Assembly: GCA_012845835.1 (NCBI GenBank)
Contig: JABAKD010000003.1
Location: 557,984 to 621,983 of the forward strand
Direction: 5' to 3'
Length of the DNA: 64,000 nucleotides
DNA from: Undaria pinnatifida
Lineage: Eukaryota > Sar > Phaeophyceae > Laminariales > Alariaceae
A model generated the notes under the pieces. That model made no database searches. It had not been told where the DNA came from and saw nothing but the letters and a program-made list of their open reading frames with translations. Made by a program: the position numbers and the translations under genes. Positions 31,130 to 42,740 of the stretch are shown here, piece after piece; position 1 is the stretch's first letter; each line of letters begins with the position of its first letter.

Positions 31130-31590
31130 TCCTAGTTTTTATTTTTAACTTGCTTCCGACACGATGGCCGGTATCCTTGCATCCGTCCAGCTTTTGGACC
31201 CGTGGGCGTCGCTCAGAAGAAGTGTATTATGTTGAAATATGGCGCTCTCTGGGCCCAGATGAAGACGAAAGACGTACGAAAGCAAGAAAATACAGACTGT
31301 GGGTTGTAAGCGAGGTGGGCTGCAGCCACCCTCGACCGACATCGGTACGATACACCACGCTGCGGCTAGGTGTACCCTACGGTTCGTTGTACTGATCGAC
31401 CCACATCACTGTTCCTCGATGCTTGCTCGTGGAGGTCGCTACTCCGTGGCTCTTCAGCTACGTCAACTTTGTGCTGTGGCCATTGCCCCGACGACCGACT
31501 AGACCAAGACTCGTTTCATGTAACGTTCTTACAATTATTGTACTTCCGCCGCAAATTCACCACTACTATGTCAAGTAATACGTAGATAGA
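31130..31590. other. 3' flank of the J-domain gene; nothing recognised
   Basis: No clear polyadenylation signal or ORF with a motif. Confidence 0.35.
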
Positions 31591-31984
31591 TTAGAGTGTT
31601 TGCGAAAATACGTTTTAAAAAATTTACTTGCCTTCCGCTAAAAAAAGTGAATTGCCTTCCCACCGAGTTTTTGGTGTGTTTGCGCTAGCGGTAAACAAAA
31701 TCCTGCAGGCGACGCCTCCGAAATTTAGTAGGGAAACGGGGATGTGCGCGATTGTAATATACGTACGAGTACAGCAGCAGCAGTACGAGTACTCGTAGCA
31801 GGTAGTATTATACGATATACGAGTACTCGTTGTACGTACTCCAGTCTCGAGTCTCTCGTTTCAGGTGCAGCAGTACCTGGAACACGGTACATGCAAGCAC
31901 CCAACAGACTGCAAATCAGAGGTATGGCGGTCTGTCTCGCGCGTAAAAAACTCCTTGTGAGCAGCGACTACCTCATTACACGTG

Positions 31985-32356
31985 CTACAAGCAGAGCAAC
32001 GCCTTCCTCATGCGACGGAAGGGAAGGCGAAGCGCGGTTTCCCCATGGAACGTGGACCTGTTATTGCGAAGCACCACCCTGCGAAGAATCCGCAGTGAAC
32101 GCAGCGGTTTAGGGCAGAGGAGTTTCCGCTCCTCTGCCCTAAACCGAAAGTCATGCCACGCTTCAGTCGCGGTGATGTTGGAGAAGCGCGGTGGCTGCTG
32201 TCGCACAGATGGACCGATACGAGTCCTATCTTGCCAGATGCGGCACACGATAGCCGCAATCAAGGCGCGTGGTGTCGCTCTCTGCGTTGAGGCTCCTCTC
32301 CGCGTGCGTGCGTTCGACTCCGCCAGCTGCGAGAAGTTCACCACAGCTTGCAGCAA
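31985..32356 (-). pseudogene. DDE-type transposase N-terminal fragment
   Basis: In the minus frame, TEAWHDFRFRAEE..LL..LR is followed by FHGETALRLPFRRMR. This is the arrangement before the catalytic domain in Harbinger/DDE_Tnp_4-like transposases (an FRF/L motif, then 'G.EALL.LLRR'). No DDE residues follow, because the frame stops at 31985 and the element ends at 31593. The start region is overlapped by unrelated frames. Codons for RFRAEERKLLCPKP form a near-perfect inverted repeat (see 32108-32149). Confidence 0.55.
32108..32149. repeat. Perfect 18-bp-arm hairpin inside the transposase fragment
   Basis: Arms CGGTTTAGGGCAGAGGAG and CTCCTCTGCCCTAAACCG are separated by TTTCCG. The inverted half replaces expected transposase sequence, which suggests a local inverted duplication. 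Confidence 0.85.
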
Positions 32357-32769
32357 GCGCTGAACCCTTGGTCACGGACGCAGAGGGCAGCAACAGACGG
32401 TTCATCACCGGCCTGCTGCATATCTCTGATGTTACGCCTGCGCGTCATGCTCAGGGTACTACCCTCTCAATCCTCCGTGCGTTCGTATTAGTAGCTTGTG
32501 TTGTGTCGTGACAACAGCGTGGTGCTTCAAACTGGTCCTGCTTAGGGCGCTATAGACCCTTGCAGAGGCGTTCTGCCTCGGACAAATGCTCGGTGTGTTG
32601 TAGGCCAATGAAACAGAGAGACAAAATTTACCGTAACTTTTGATCAAAACCTACCTTCGACAAAGTACATTTTTGCCTTTTTTTCAAAAATTTACCGCAA
32701 GTATTGCCTTCGGGACAATTTTTGAAGAAGTAAATTTCTAAAAACGTACTTTCGCAAACACTCTATTGC

Positions 32770-35375
32770 TTATTTTTGTCTGTCGTGGTTACGTACCAAA
32801 TGTACGCATACCGCTATAGTTCTCTATGCTACTGAAGGTTGACTAGATACGCTGCGTAGAGCGCCTACCTGCTATAGACGAATCTGTTACCGAACGGCGA
32901 GTCCGTAAGCTACTAGCTACTGCTTCAACAAAGTATCTGCCAACACAACCCCTCGATAGAAATAATATATACATGTATATATACAAGGCTCCCCTTCGGG
33001 ATGCGGGTTACGTGAAATCCCGGGGACATCGCAAGGCGAAAAGGGAGACACCGACCTGTAACACGTATAAATATTGTCCCACCTGTATATAACGGTGTTA
33101 CACGTGCTCACATAGATAAACCCCACTGCTATTAGAGGAAACGTGTAGCATGAGCGAGTACACCGCCCAAAAGAGTAGTAGTACTCAGCGGGAAGAGTGT
33201 GATAGCGGTGGGTGCACGTTGTACTGATGTACGCTCAAACGAATTATTAGTGGTCAGGGGATGCTGCGTACCGTACGTACGTGGAATAGTGCTTGCGTTG
33301 CTATATAGTACGTCACATGTGTGTTTGCACTTGGTGGCAATGGATAGGCTTGACCAGCAATGCCGGTCGCTCTTGGATGTTGTACAATCTTTAATTTTGG
33401 TTGGCGGAAACCATTTCGGTACGTGTGGCGTACGTGGTAGGATTATCCATGAGTTGGAGATAGTGTAAACGCTTTGGTACTGTGTTTGAGGGGAACCGAA
33501 ACCTCAATGTACTCCTCGTTCATCCCCGTAGAAAGTAGAGCTAAATCGATAGTGTTCCCGCCTGAACCCGCCACTACTTTATGCATGTGGTCAGAAATGC
33601 ATGTGTGTGGTGTGTGTACGCAATGTACGATAGTAGCAACAGACCTAGAACCGATCCATCCAGCCAATCAGATGGCGTCCTGGACGCGTGGCGAACGCTG
33701 AAACAGAACTGTACTCGATTTTGGCCACAGCAGTACCGTGTATATACCTGAGTTTGGCTATTGCTAATAAGGAATTACATATCCTTGAAGCCTACGCATG
33801 ATTCCACTCTGCCCAAGAAAATATTTGGCCTGGTCGAGACTCGCGTGCATGCTGCGCTCGCGATGCCTGCCACCCTCGCCGCGCTCGGCGCCATCTTCCA
33901 AGCTTTCCCCGCTCTGTCCCTGTGAACTCCGTCTCCCGCGCGGAGAGATGCAAGCCGTGCCCTGTGGCGCTCGTTCCAACACTCGGCTGCTCCCGGCCTC
34001 TACCTCCCAGCCTCTTCCTGCTGGCATCCGCTCTGTCCGGAAATATAATACCGGGATATGTGTTTTTTTTCAAGTAAAAACGTTCCTTACATTCGGACAC
34101 GCCTAGATACCCCGCAAGAGAAAAATAAACATACCGAATCAACCACGCCCACAGATGCTTTCGCTCCTGCCTCGAGCGGTCGCCCGCGCGGCGGGAGAAC
34201 GCAGGCCAGTTGACCCTTGTACCCTTGCCCACGCACCCACGTCGAGATCCGAAGCCGAAACGGCCGAGGGCGGCGCGCCCCCAAACCTCAGACTAATCAA
34301 ATCTACATGTGTATTGCTGCTACTACTGCTGCTGTATGTTGCTGCTACTGCTACTGTTTGTGCTGCTGCTGCTAAGTTTAATTTAGTCCGGGTGGTTGCT
34401 GCTACTGCTGCTGTGCTGGTGCTGAGGCCAGTTGAGTAGCGGGCCATTTTTTTACGAACAAGACAACGAAGAACAAAAACTTGTAAAAGTTTATCAAAAT
34501 TATCAAATTTTGAAAAACAATTTGGGGTGTTCCAAGTGACCTGCTCGTCTCAGGGAGGCGGAACGCAACCCCTTGCCAAAAAGAGCCAGCTAAGCGACGT
34601 TTAATGTGCCGAGCGCCGCCACATGCTTCATAATGTACCCATGGTATGCTAGCTTGCCCCGCGGCCGAAAGTTCGAGAAGAAACACTCGGCCACCGGAGA
34701 GCAGCGAGCCAGAAAAAAAAATGAACATCATATTTTACATATACATATTTGTTGTTAGCGGTCGACAATAGTTATCCAATCAACTTAGTGAACAGTAATA
34801 TGCTCGTGCGTTGAATATAGTTTTTCAATCAACTTGGTCTACACGGTAACGTGCTCGTGCTTGATTCGTGCGCCAACTGTTAGTCAACTCCTCTCCTTAG
34901 TTGTTTCCCCTCGACAAGTCTAACTCTTCTTACTTTGTGCGTACTTATCCGCATATTTACGTGTGGAATCCGTTGCAAGTTGCAACTAAAGCTCGTTAAT
35001 CATTCACCCCGTTGCAGCAACATCAACCGTTCCTACTCCCCTTACGGTGGGTGATCAACCCTTTCACAGCCAACGCATCAAACTCGACAAGAGTCCAACT
35101 CTTGTCGCTTTATGTATACTTAGTTATCCGCATATTGCTATTTGCAACTAAAGCTCATTAATCATTCACCCCGCTGCAACAACATCAACCGTTCCTACTC
35201 CCCTTTCGGTGGGTGACCAACCCTTTCACAGCTAACGCATCCACCACACAGCGTAGTTTTGTCAACGCAAAGGCGTATTGCCGTGACAACCTGGATCCAG
35301 GGATGAGCATATAAGAACCACAAACGTATGCATCACACACAGACCTTGCACACCTCGGACAGATGATGATATAGA
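32770..35375. other. No gene recognised
   Basis: Several ORFs of 60-146 codons on both strands (33443-33701, 33764-34447) lack motifs. At 34310-34430 the TGCTGC/TACTGC words resemble other trinucleotide-rich DNA here. A ~110-bp direct duplication (CATTCACCCCG.TGCA.CAACATCAACCGTTCC, with CCCTTTCACAGC) is visible at 35000-35075 and 35165-35240. Confidence 0.4.
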
Positions 35376-35379
35376 TAAC

Positions 35380-35560
35380 AGAGATCATCTACAGATCATC
35401 TAGGTCATCTACAGTAGAATCTGTAGCTGCCGTTATGAGATGTTGTCCCGGATTTATGAATACAGCTAGCACATATCCAACCCTAGAAACATGTGCTAGG
35501 TCATGCAGATCACACGGCTCCTACCCGGTAACATGAGCTGCAACATACAGATATTCCCTG
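35380..35560. repeat. GATCTA-rich dispersed repeat, inverted copy
   Basis: It contains CCGTTATGAGATGTTGT, the reverse of ACAACATCTCATAACGG at 26660, and CATGCAGATCACACGGCTCC, the reverse of the segment at 54370. Confidence 0.6.
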
Positions 35561-36389
35561 GAATGATCTAGATAAGCAAGCAGAGATCGGTGGTCTGTCT
35601 CACGTGTGAAACCTTGGAACCGCGCTTGGACTTGCACGGGTCCAACTACAAATTTACCAGAGGAGAACGTCGCGAAAAGTCTCTGCAGAAATACAAGTAC
35701 GTAGCAGCAGCAGCTAGCTCCAGATGGCGATGCCCTTGGCAGCTCTTCGGGGGGGCAGACGTTGCTCTTCGCAGCAGCGGCTCTAGATGGATGGCCATAG
35801 CCTTGGCAACTCTGTGGACAAGCACACAGCAGGGCTCTGTCGAAGTACGCGTACGTACGAGTACCAGGTTGGGTCTCAGGTGTAGTATTTACTTGAAGAT
35901 CAGCTCTACGTGAAGCACGTCGAGGCTCATAACCTGTTGTCGGAATGCCCGCGTGGGATAATGTGGTGGACGTGCTAGTAGTCCAGAGGCTTGATGCCCG
36001 TGGAACGCCCGTGTGGCGGCAGTGCTCTTTGACATTGAGGTAATCGTAAACTAGGCGAGAGTCGACACTGACTGACCTTCCGAAGCGCTGAACCGACTTC
36101 CATTTATACATATGAATTCGTCCAATCATTTTGGGATCCCGGTATGGCGACCAAAAGTGCGAGGAGCGCGGTCTTGTGAACCGCCCATTATACTATACAC
36201 TCTGACAGCAGCGTTAGAGCGCACAACACAGCAACATGTAAAACTCCGAGTATGACAGCAGTACTGCACGCGACGTGTCCCGCTTTCATAAACTTGTACC
36301 TTGATCCAGACAGGCTGAATTTCTTCTGTGATCAAGGGTTAGTTTCACCCCAATTTCAGTATAATAACACGACCGCTGCGATAAGAGGT
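35561..36389. other. No gene recognised
   Basis: The 202-codon minus ORF at 35521-36129 begins in unknown DNA and runs into the repeat. It has no conserved domain that I can see. Confidence 0.4.
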
Positions 36390-36660
36390 AGCACTTTTTT
36401 TTTCCGTTTTGTTCTCCGACGAATGGCGGTACTCCTTAATAAACCCAAAATCATCGTAATGTCATTCTTGTTTTGCAACAATTTTTTTTTTGTATACCTA
36501 GGCAATGGGGTTTTGTCATCGGGTTGCACTTTTTTTACTAAAAATCAGTGTTTGGGTGAGGTACAGGAAGGGCTCTTCAAGGGAGAAGCCTCAGAAAAAG
36601 AGGGTGGCGCAAAAACAACTTAACGCCTTATTGCAACTGGAAACCCGTTTTTGGGACGAA
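36390..36660. repeat. Dispersed repeat, copy related to 1375-1665
   Basis: It contains CCTAGGCAATGGGG, 'CATCGGGTTGCACTTTTTTTAC', 'TTGGGTGAGGTA', 'GGGCTCTTCAAGG' and CCTCAGAAAAAGAGG in the same order as the left-end copy. Confidence 0.5.
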
Positions 36661-36807
36661 ATTACTTGAAGTTAGTGTAGGGAGGGCTTTGGGAGCTCTA
36701 AAGGGGTACTACTGCGTTCATCATCACCTACCCCTGCAACCTATCTACAGTATACGTACGACGTATTCACTCGTAGCGTGCGCCCCATTTTGATTATTTA
36801 CGTACGT

Positions 36808-37035
36808 GCTGTCAGATTTTGTCCCCCTCAGAAACGGGTTTTATAGTTTCCGCGCACAGACTGACTAAAATCATCCTGTTGACCCTGATAGCTACAGGAG
36901 TCGCCGACCTATATCCTTAATGAGGACACACAACTCGTAATGCGCGCGATCGGAGTATCACACACAGCTTGCAAATATGAGTTTCGACGAAATCTTCGAT
37001 CTCACAGCTGGAGGAGTGTATTTTCATTTTTTATA
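36808..37035. mobile_element. Dispersed element, near-identical to 57600-57843
   Basis: From GCTGTCAGATT through CCTGTTGACCCTGATAGCTA to GATCTCACAGCTGGAG..TTTTTATAATA it matches the right-hand copy with few differences. One is a 16-base insertion there, around TGTAGTTGTAAGG. The high identity suggests recent activity. It lies just upstream of the methyltransferase first exon. Confidence 0.75.
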
Positions 37036-37547
37036 ATACAACGATCGTCACTACTATTATTATATTGCTGGTGTTATTTCGTTTTTGGCGCCCCGTCCCC
37101 CCCCCAGAAGTTCCAATTGTCACGGCGCCGTTGCTGCTGATGTGCTCGACCTTGCTGTGCTGTTGTGCTCGACCATCGCTACCCATATTCTAGATATATA
37201 TGCCAGAAACATCTCGTGTATCTGGTGCAACTGTTACCGTGCAGTGCAGATTTGATACCCGATGATCTAGGCTCGTATGATGATCCTACAGAACAAGAAC
37301 AACAAGAGTAACACGGCAAAAAACGGGCCAGACGGTACCAAATCTTCTCCCGGTTTCCCGGTTTTCTTCAAAGAGGCGTTCGAGCAAATTCTTCGAAAAA
37401 GATTCTCGAGCGGAATTATCAATTTTCCAGCACAAATTTTTACGCGCAAGATACTCGTACAAAACCCGTTTGAGGACGGCAAGCGGATCACCTCAACCAA
37501 GACCCACGACGTCAACACGGGGTACAACGCCCATTCATTCATCGAAA

Positions 37548-38009
37548 ATGGAGGTCGCGGCTACAAGAAAAGCTACGACCGCTTCGCGATTGGTGTCGTC
37601 GTCGTCGTCGTCGTCACGTATCATGTCTTCTCTGCCCAGTGTTGCAGCTGTGTCCCTTTTTCTGTTGATTATTTTCTCGTCCTCAAAAGAGAGCCTTGCA
37701 CGTGCACGAGTCAGCGGGGACGATGCTGCTGCTGCTGCTGCTGATTCTAGCCGGATGCCGCCGATATTGTCAGGGTTCGGCAGTGCGAGCAGGGCGACCG
37801 GTGGTGATGGTGGCGGTGGTGGCGGTGGCTCATCAGTCGGCGATGATGCAATGCTTCCGCGAGTGCAACAACAGAAACCGCGATCAACACAGACGGTCGC
37901 TTCAAGAAGCAACACACCCAAGGGCTGGGTTGCGCTGACGTTGACGTTCAATGATCGTGCGGTGGGAAGCAAGACTGTTATGATTAAAGAGGGTGGCACG
38001 GAGGAAGAG
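37548..38009 (+). CDS. Putative first exon of methyltransferase: signal anchor and stem
   Basis: The frame starts at ATG 37548 in GAAAATGGAGG and runs 154 codons to GAG GAA GAG|GTATGG (phase 0). A Ser-rich N-terminus (from 37598 a SSSSSSSR run coded by TCG) is followed by a single hydrophobic segment, AAVSLFLLIIFSS (about residues 33-48), fitting a signal anchor or signal peptide. Then comes a low-complexity stem with poly-Ala and poly-Gly, and a globular-looking end (GWVALTLTFNDRAVGSKTVM). The next supported plus-strand exon begins in the matching phase at 46895, so this may be the Golgi/ER anchor of the methyltransferase, but the 8.9-kb intron makes the link uncertain. An internal ATG (MSSLPSV..) is an alternative start. 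Confidence 0.5.
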
Positions 38010-38875
38010 GTATGGATATAGTTGATGATGTGTGCTCGTTGTGCTCGTATGAGTGCCCTTGTTTTCTGTGTGTTCTTCATGTTCTTTCCGCCCACCGACA
38101 TCCAGCACCTCCAGCGTAGTTAGTGTCCGTGCCGATGCCCCAGAGAGAGCAAGCTCGGGGGGTCACAAGCTACGAGACAGATCTATTACGTCGCAAAAAC
38201 AGCAAAGCATGCAGCACCCAACAGCAGCGTCCGTACAAGCACGGATTGTTCTTCCTACAACTAACTAGAGATGTGCAGGCGAGCTTTAGACTATATTAAG
38301 ATACCACCGTACGTACTCGACTAATGAACGCTGTTCATTCATGGGATATGAAAGAGCGCACAAACACGAGATGGTTTGCAGCGCGGGTTTGAGCGTACAG
38401 CATGTACGATGTCGAGCGCCGCTCTATTCGCAGTCATGTGCTGAAGTGTTGAGGCATACCAGGTACCAGATACAGCTCTACGCAGTAGCTACCCCACACG
38501 AGCTGTAGAACGGTACAAGAAAAAAAAGTCAAAATAACGATTCCACCGCATTTTTCTACTAGCGGTACAGCCACGGCTCCGCCCGTGGCTCTACCGCAGC
38601 AGCAATAGATCTGCGTTGACCATATTGGTATTATAGAGTAGCAGTAGCGGCAGAGTATTGTTGCTATGAAAACAAAGGAATCGTCGTATTCATTATGATG
38701 TGCTGTGAAGTAAAGTACCACTTTGAACGAAAATGTGCGGACATTGGGGTATAAACAGTCCAAACGTCCGGTACTTTTCCGTCCGTAGTTACTACTGAGT
38801 GGTAGCATTCGGTCATATGCGTGTGGCATGAAGAAAAGCATAGCATCAGAAGTACATATAATAAGATTAAGGGGC

Positions 38876-39133
38876 TGTTACAGACACGGGCCACCCTTTG
38901 CAGGTTTCTCTACCAGGCAGGTTCCACGTTGGTCACTCACTTGTACTAGATAAGCTCTTGTATTAGTTCAACACGCGCCGCGGACGAACTGAATAGCGTT
39001 CAATTCCGCGAGGCAAAAACATCATCCCCTTTTTCCTATACCCACATGCTTTCAAAGGCATGTGAAACCCTCTTGTATCAAGCCGTATCCAATATCTTAC
39101 GCCTTGTTAGGCTCCCGGGGGAAGACCACAACA
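38876..39133. mobile_element. LTR-like 258-bp repeat, left copy
   Basis: It starts TGTTACAGACACGGGCCACC and ends GACCACAACA, with TG..CA termini. It pairs with the 258-bp right copy (40769-41026) in the same orientation. Both are preceded by AAGATTAAG.GGC. Confidence 0.7.
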
Positions 39134-39721
39134 CTAGCCCACCCTAATGAGCCGTATATGCAGAAATATGGAAGATTCGAGGAAGCACCGGTTCCACGAT
39201 CTAGAACATGAGTCGAAGATGCGGCTCTTCGCAACCTACTCCCACACCTCTACCCTGCGAGGCTACGAAGCCTCAGGGAAAAATGCTACAGCAGAAAGCC
39301 TCAAACGAACGACGGAGGACGGGAAAAAGGGTATAGAACACTCCAGCGAATGGCGGGATTGATAGGCGCGAGGGCCATCACTTCCACAGCTTAGCGAGGG
39401 AAACGGGGGGAGAGAAAAGGGAAAACGGGAACTGTGCAGAAAATAGAAACACTAAGAAATGCGAAAGTGCTGGGGTCGAAGGCGGAGGAGTCAAAAACCT
39501 CGCGAGCAAAACCCCAAGCGGTCGCCAAAACGTACCAGAACGCACTATGTACGAAACCTAACTCGCGCGCGCGGAATGGACATCGTGCCCCACCCTGCGG
39601 GGGCGACGTCAAAACCGGGCGGAGAATTACCAGGAAATCCCCTCAGGGAAACTAAATAAAAACCCAGAAAAAAAAACGAATGTTTCCCGAAGAAGCAAAA
39701 TTCGAAACCGGGAAAACCGGA

Positions 39722-40636
39722 TCAAAATACTCGAGGGCAGTGGTGGCCTGAACGCCAACTAGCCACGTCCGCGGCGCGAGATTCATCTACGTTACTTTGG
39801 ATCCCGCGTGCAACTGATCTACCCCGACGGAGTTGAAGGCACCAGGAACCTTGAACACCTCCTGTCGAAGTCGTGTAGTGAGCCGGAGAGAGCGGAAGCT
39901 TGATCGGTCCCGGGTCATCTCCCCAACGTACCAAATATTCCCCGTCGATGGATGTGCGAGCGCTGATTTCCCCAAGCCACCACAAGCCGTCATCGGCTTT
40001 GTACCAAAAACGGGCTCCATTGGGGAGCACCGTGGCGCTGCAGTGGCGTAACCAGTCAGCGTTCGGCACGCAGCCGTAACCACGTGCCAAGAAACGTTCG
40101 CCGCTAGCACGGGAAAGCTCCCGTTGTGCAACCCCAATGCGCATCTGGCGATACATGCGGTTTGTTTGGCGGTGTTGGTTCGGAGTGCCAGCCCAGTGGA
40201 GCAAGATCTGCTGGCGTGAGAGCTGGAAGTCCATCTCCCGTTCCCACGACGGGCGGGAGAGCCCACTCCAATGCGTCTCGTACATCACATCACCGCGATG
40301 ACCCCATCCCTTCCACGGAGCGATTGATGGCCATGCCGGTGATCCTCTCCACCTCTAGCCGCTGGAGGGGTGCCGACGTGTCGTCTTGGGTCACGTGATA
40401 TGTTTTTTTTTTTTCGTAAAATTGTTGAGCACGTACTGCGTCAACCCATCCGGAAGGTACTCTAGGCATGTCGCCGCGGTCGTGGGGGTTGGTGCAGGGC
40501 TTGCAGCGCTCGACGGAGACGCGGCGGTGCGCATCCGCGCCGGGCATCTCTGTGGGGAGGTCCAAAAATAGAGGAGCTTGTCCCCGAGAGGCGAACCGCC
40601 CGGTGTGTCGCTAGACAATCCTGCCGACGACGTCAT
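39722..40636 (-). pseudogene. Retroelement protein with chromodomain and SH3/Tudor-like C-terminus
   Basis: Three minus-strand frames give one protein. It starts at 40636 (MTSSAGLSSDTPGG..), shifts frame at an 11-base A run near 40405, continues TYHVTQDDTSAPLQRLEVER, and shifts again near 40290 to MYETHWSGLSRPSWEREMDF. The 'VER(I/L).G' strand, a YETHW.GL.RPSWE core and the following helix QLSRQQILLHWAG are chromodomain-like. Farther on, ARFWYKADDGLWWLGEISA and EYLVRWGDDPGPIKLPL form an SH3/Tudor-like barrel, followed by SWCLQL. From memory this pairing occurs in ochrophyte retroelements. No reverse transcriptase or integrase is present, so the element is non-autonomous or deleted as well as frameshifted. 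Confidence 0.6.
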
Positions 40637-40659
40637 GTATAAAAAGTTTTAAAAGTAAG

Positions 40660-40768
40660 ATTAAGGGGCTCAACAACGCAGCTTGCAAAGATGAGTATTG
40701 ACCCGAAATTCGTCGAACTCACGGCTGACGTCCTCATAATATTTTTTTTCAAAACAAGATTAAGAGGC
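40660..40768. mobile_element. MITE fragment inserted next to the right LTR
   Basis: A 'CAACGCAGCTTGCAAAGATG..CTCACGGCTGACG' segment (matching 23100-23160) lies between TAAGATTAAGGGGCT (40663-40677) and AAGATTAAGAGGCT (40756-40769). This 14-base near-repeat looks like a duplication made on insertion. Confidence 0.5.
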
Positions 40769-41026
40769 TGTTACAGACACAGGCCACCCTTTGTAGGTTT
40801 CTCTACTAGGCAGGTTCCACTTGGTCACTCACTTGTACTAGATAAGCTGTTGTATTAGTTTCACACACGCCACGGATGAATTGAATAGCGTTCAATTCCG
40901 CGAGGCAAAATCATCATCCCCTTTTTCCTATACGCTCATGCCTTCAAAGGCATGTGAAACCCTTTTGATATCCAGCCGTATCCCATATCTTACGCCTTGT
41001 TAGGCTCCCAGGGGAATACCATAACA
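40769..41026. mobile_element. LTR-like 258-bp repeat, right copy
   Basis: TGTTACAGACACAGGCCACC to TACCATAACA. It has the same length as the left copy and differs at scattered positions (for example CGGGCC/CAGGCC and small compensating indels), so the insertion is not very recent. The bases after it (TACAC) do not match those before the left copy (GGGGC), so no target duplication is seen. Confidence 0.7.
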
Positions 41027-41094
41027 TACACGTGTGTTCAACAGTTTGTACTCCGCCACGGGAAACATGCGCCCTGCTGATGCTGCTGCTACTA

Positions 41095-41116
41095 CTACTG
41101 CTATGAATACTACTAT

Positions 41117-41169
<53 letters not shown>

Positions 41170-41360
41170 TTACTTCTGCAACTACTGCTACTACTGCAAC
41201 TACTGGTACTACTGCTACTACTGCTACTACTGCTACTACTGCTACTACTGCCACTGCAACTACTACTTCTACTACTACTGCTACTACTACTGCTGCTACT
41301 ACTACTGCTCCTACTACTGCTCCCACTACTGCTACTACTACTGCTACTACTGCAGCAGTA
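41095..41360 (+). repeat. (TAC)n / (TACTGC)n microsatellite
   Basis: A pure TAC run at 41107-41168, then TACTGC-type hexamers. Poly-Thr or poly-Val ORFs are artefacts. It abuts the right LTR-like repeat by ~80 bases. Confidence 0.95.
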
Positions 41361-41439
41361 TAAATTACTGCTTCCTGATACCTACATATTGGTCGCGAGC
41401 TAAGAATATTCCAGTCCTCAGTGCGCAGGTCTAACGCCC

Positions 41440-42740
41440 GCCCGCCACTCCTACCAATCAGCGGATGGGGGTGAGGTTTCCACACTGTGCGGGGCGGCAT
41501 CGACCCTGGGGATCACCGTATTCGTCGCCGGGTTGTTGGATTTGTAGATGTATGCAAGGATTTCTCATCCGGGGATAGGACATTACCTTACCCGGGTGCT
41601 GCGGGGCCCCGACGATGGTGCAAGGCGGAGCTCTGCCCGCGCTCTGGCTCTATGAGCCACAACTATACAGCGATCAGCCGATGGGGGTGGGTTTTCCACA
41701 CCGCGCGGGGCGGTATCGATCGGGGGAGTCCTTTTTCCGTCCCCGGGGTGTTGGAGGTGGGGATATATAGAAGGCTTTATGACCCAGGGATGGAACGTTA
41801 TTGTCCCCGGGAGCGGCGACACCTTAACGTTGTCCCGAGGGGGAATTGGCTTCATGAGCCCCAGCCATCAGCGATGAGCCGGTTGGGGATAGCCGATTCG
41901 GCTGGGATTTTCACACCCTTCGAGGCGGTATCGACCAGGGTGGTCATTTTTTCCGTCCCCGGGTTGTTATAGTTGTAGATGTATGCAGGAATTCCTGATC
42001 CAGGGATTTGTCATTATCATCCCCGGGTGCGGCGGAACCACGACGTTGGCCCGAGGGGAAACTTTGCCCTCGTGCTGGCTTTATGAGCCCCATTCATTCA
42101 GAGATAAGAGATCAGCCGATGGGTTAGGGTTGTTTACACCGTGCCGGGTGGTATCGGTCCGGGGCATCACTTTTTTCGTCCCCGGTGTGTTGGAGTTGTG
42201 GATATATGGACGGATTTCTGATCCGGGGACGGGATATTATCCTCCACGAGTGCGGTGGGACCTCATCATTGGCCGGAGGGGCAACTCTCCCCGCGCGCTG
42301 GCTCTATGAGCCCGAGCCAATCAGCAATCAGCCGAGGGGGGTGCTATTTCCAGACCGTTCGGGGTGGTATCGACCGGAGCTCGGGGGACCGCTTTTTTCA
42401 TCCCGGGGTTGTGTGATGTTTCAGGTGTTTGGAAGGCTTTATGATCCGGGGATGGGACTTTATCCTTCCCGGGCGTCGCTGGCTCCACTAGTGACAGCCA
42501 ATTAGCGATCAGCCGATGGGGTTGGGTTTCCACATCGTGCGGGGCGGTGTCGACCCAGGGGATCTCCATGGTCGTCCCCGGTTGGCCGTAGCTGTAAATG
42601 CATGGAGGGATTCCCAAACCGGGCATGGGACCCTATCCTCCCCGCCTGCGGTGGAACCTCGATCACTCTATGGCTGGAATATTCCCGTTCAGCACCAACC
42701 TTCTAGAAAAAAGCCAGCGGCCTCCGGCAGGGATTAAATA
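41440..42740. repeat. ~210-bp satellite, array B (about 6 units)
   Basis: Unit starts (ATCAGC.GATGGGG) fall near 41456, 41671, 41870, 42110, 42322 and 42507, spacings 185-240. Each has CACACCGTGCGGGGCGGTAT-like DNA, 'CGTCCCCGGGTTGTTGGA', a TATGGA..TGATCCGGGGATGG segment and 'TGGCTCTATGAGCCCCAGCC'. Same family as 13800-14720. Confidence 0.85.

Larger units (their letters stand above)
31593..32764. mobile_element. TIR DNA transposon remnant (1.17 kb)
   Basis: The left end AGAGTGTTTGCGAAAATACG (31593 onward) and the right end, reverse complement AGAGTGTTTGCGAAAGTACG (ending 32764), are inverted repeats that stay similar for about 37 bases (to AAATTTACTT). ATT flanks both sides (31590-31592, 32765-32767), a possible 3-bp target duplication; a TA duplication with TIRs one base shorter is an alternative. 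The interior carries a minus-strand transposase fragment. A 3-bp duplication and this fragment would suit a PIF/Harbinger-type element. Confidence 0.7.

Noticed and set aside
33443-33701. Overlapping ORFs on both strands with protein-like look
   Set aside because: Neither strand has a recognisable motif or a convincing acceptor/donor pair.
38053-38268. 71-codon ORF after the putative methyltransferase exon 1
   Set aside because: No domain, no acceptor, and composition typical of intron DNA.
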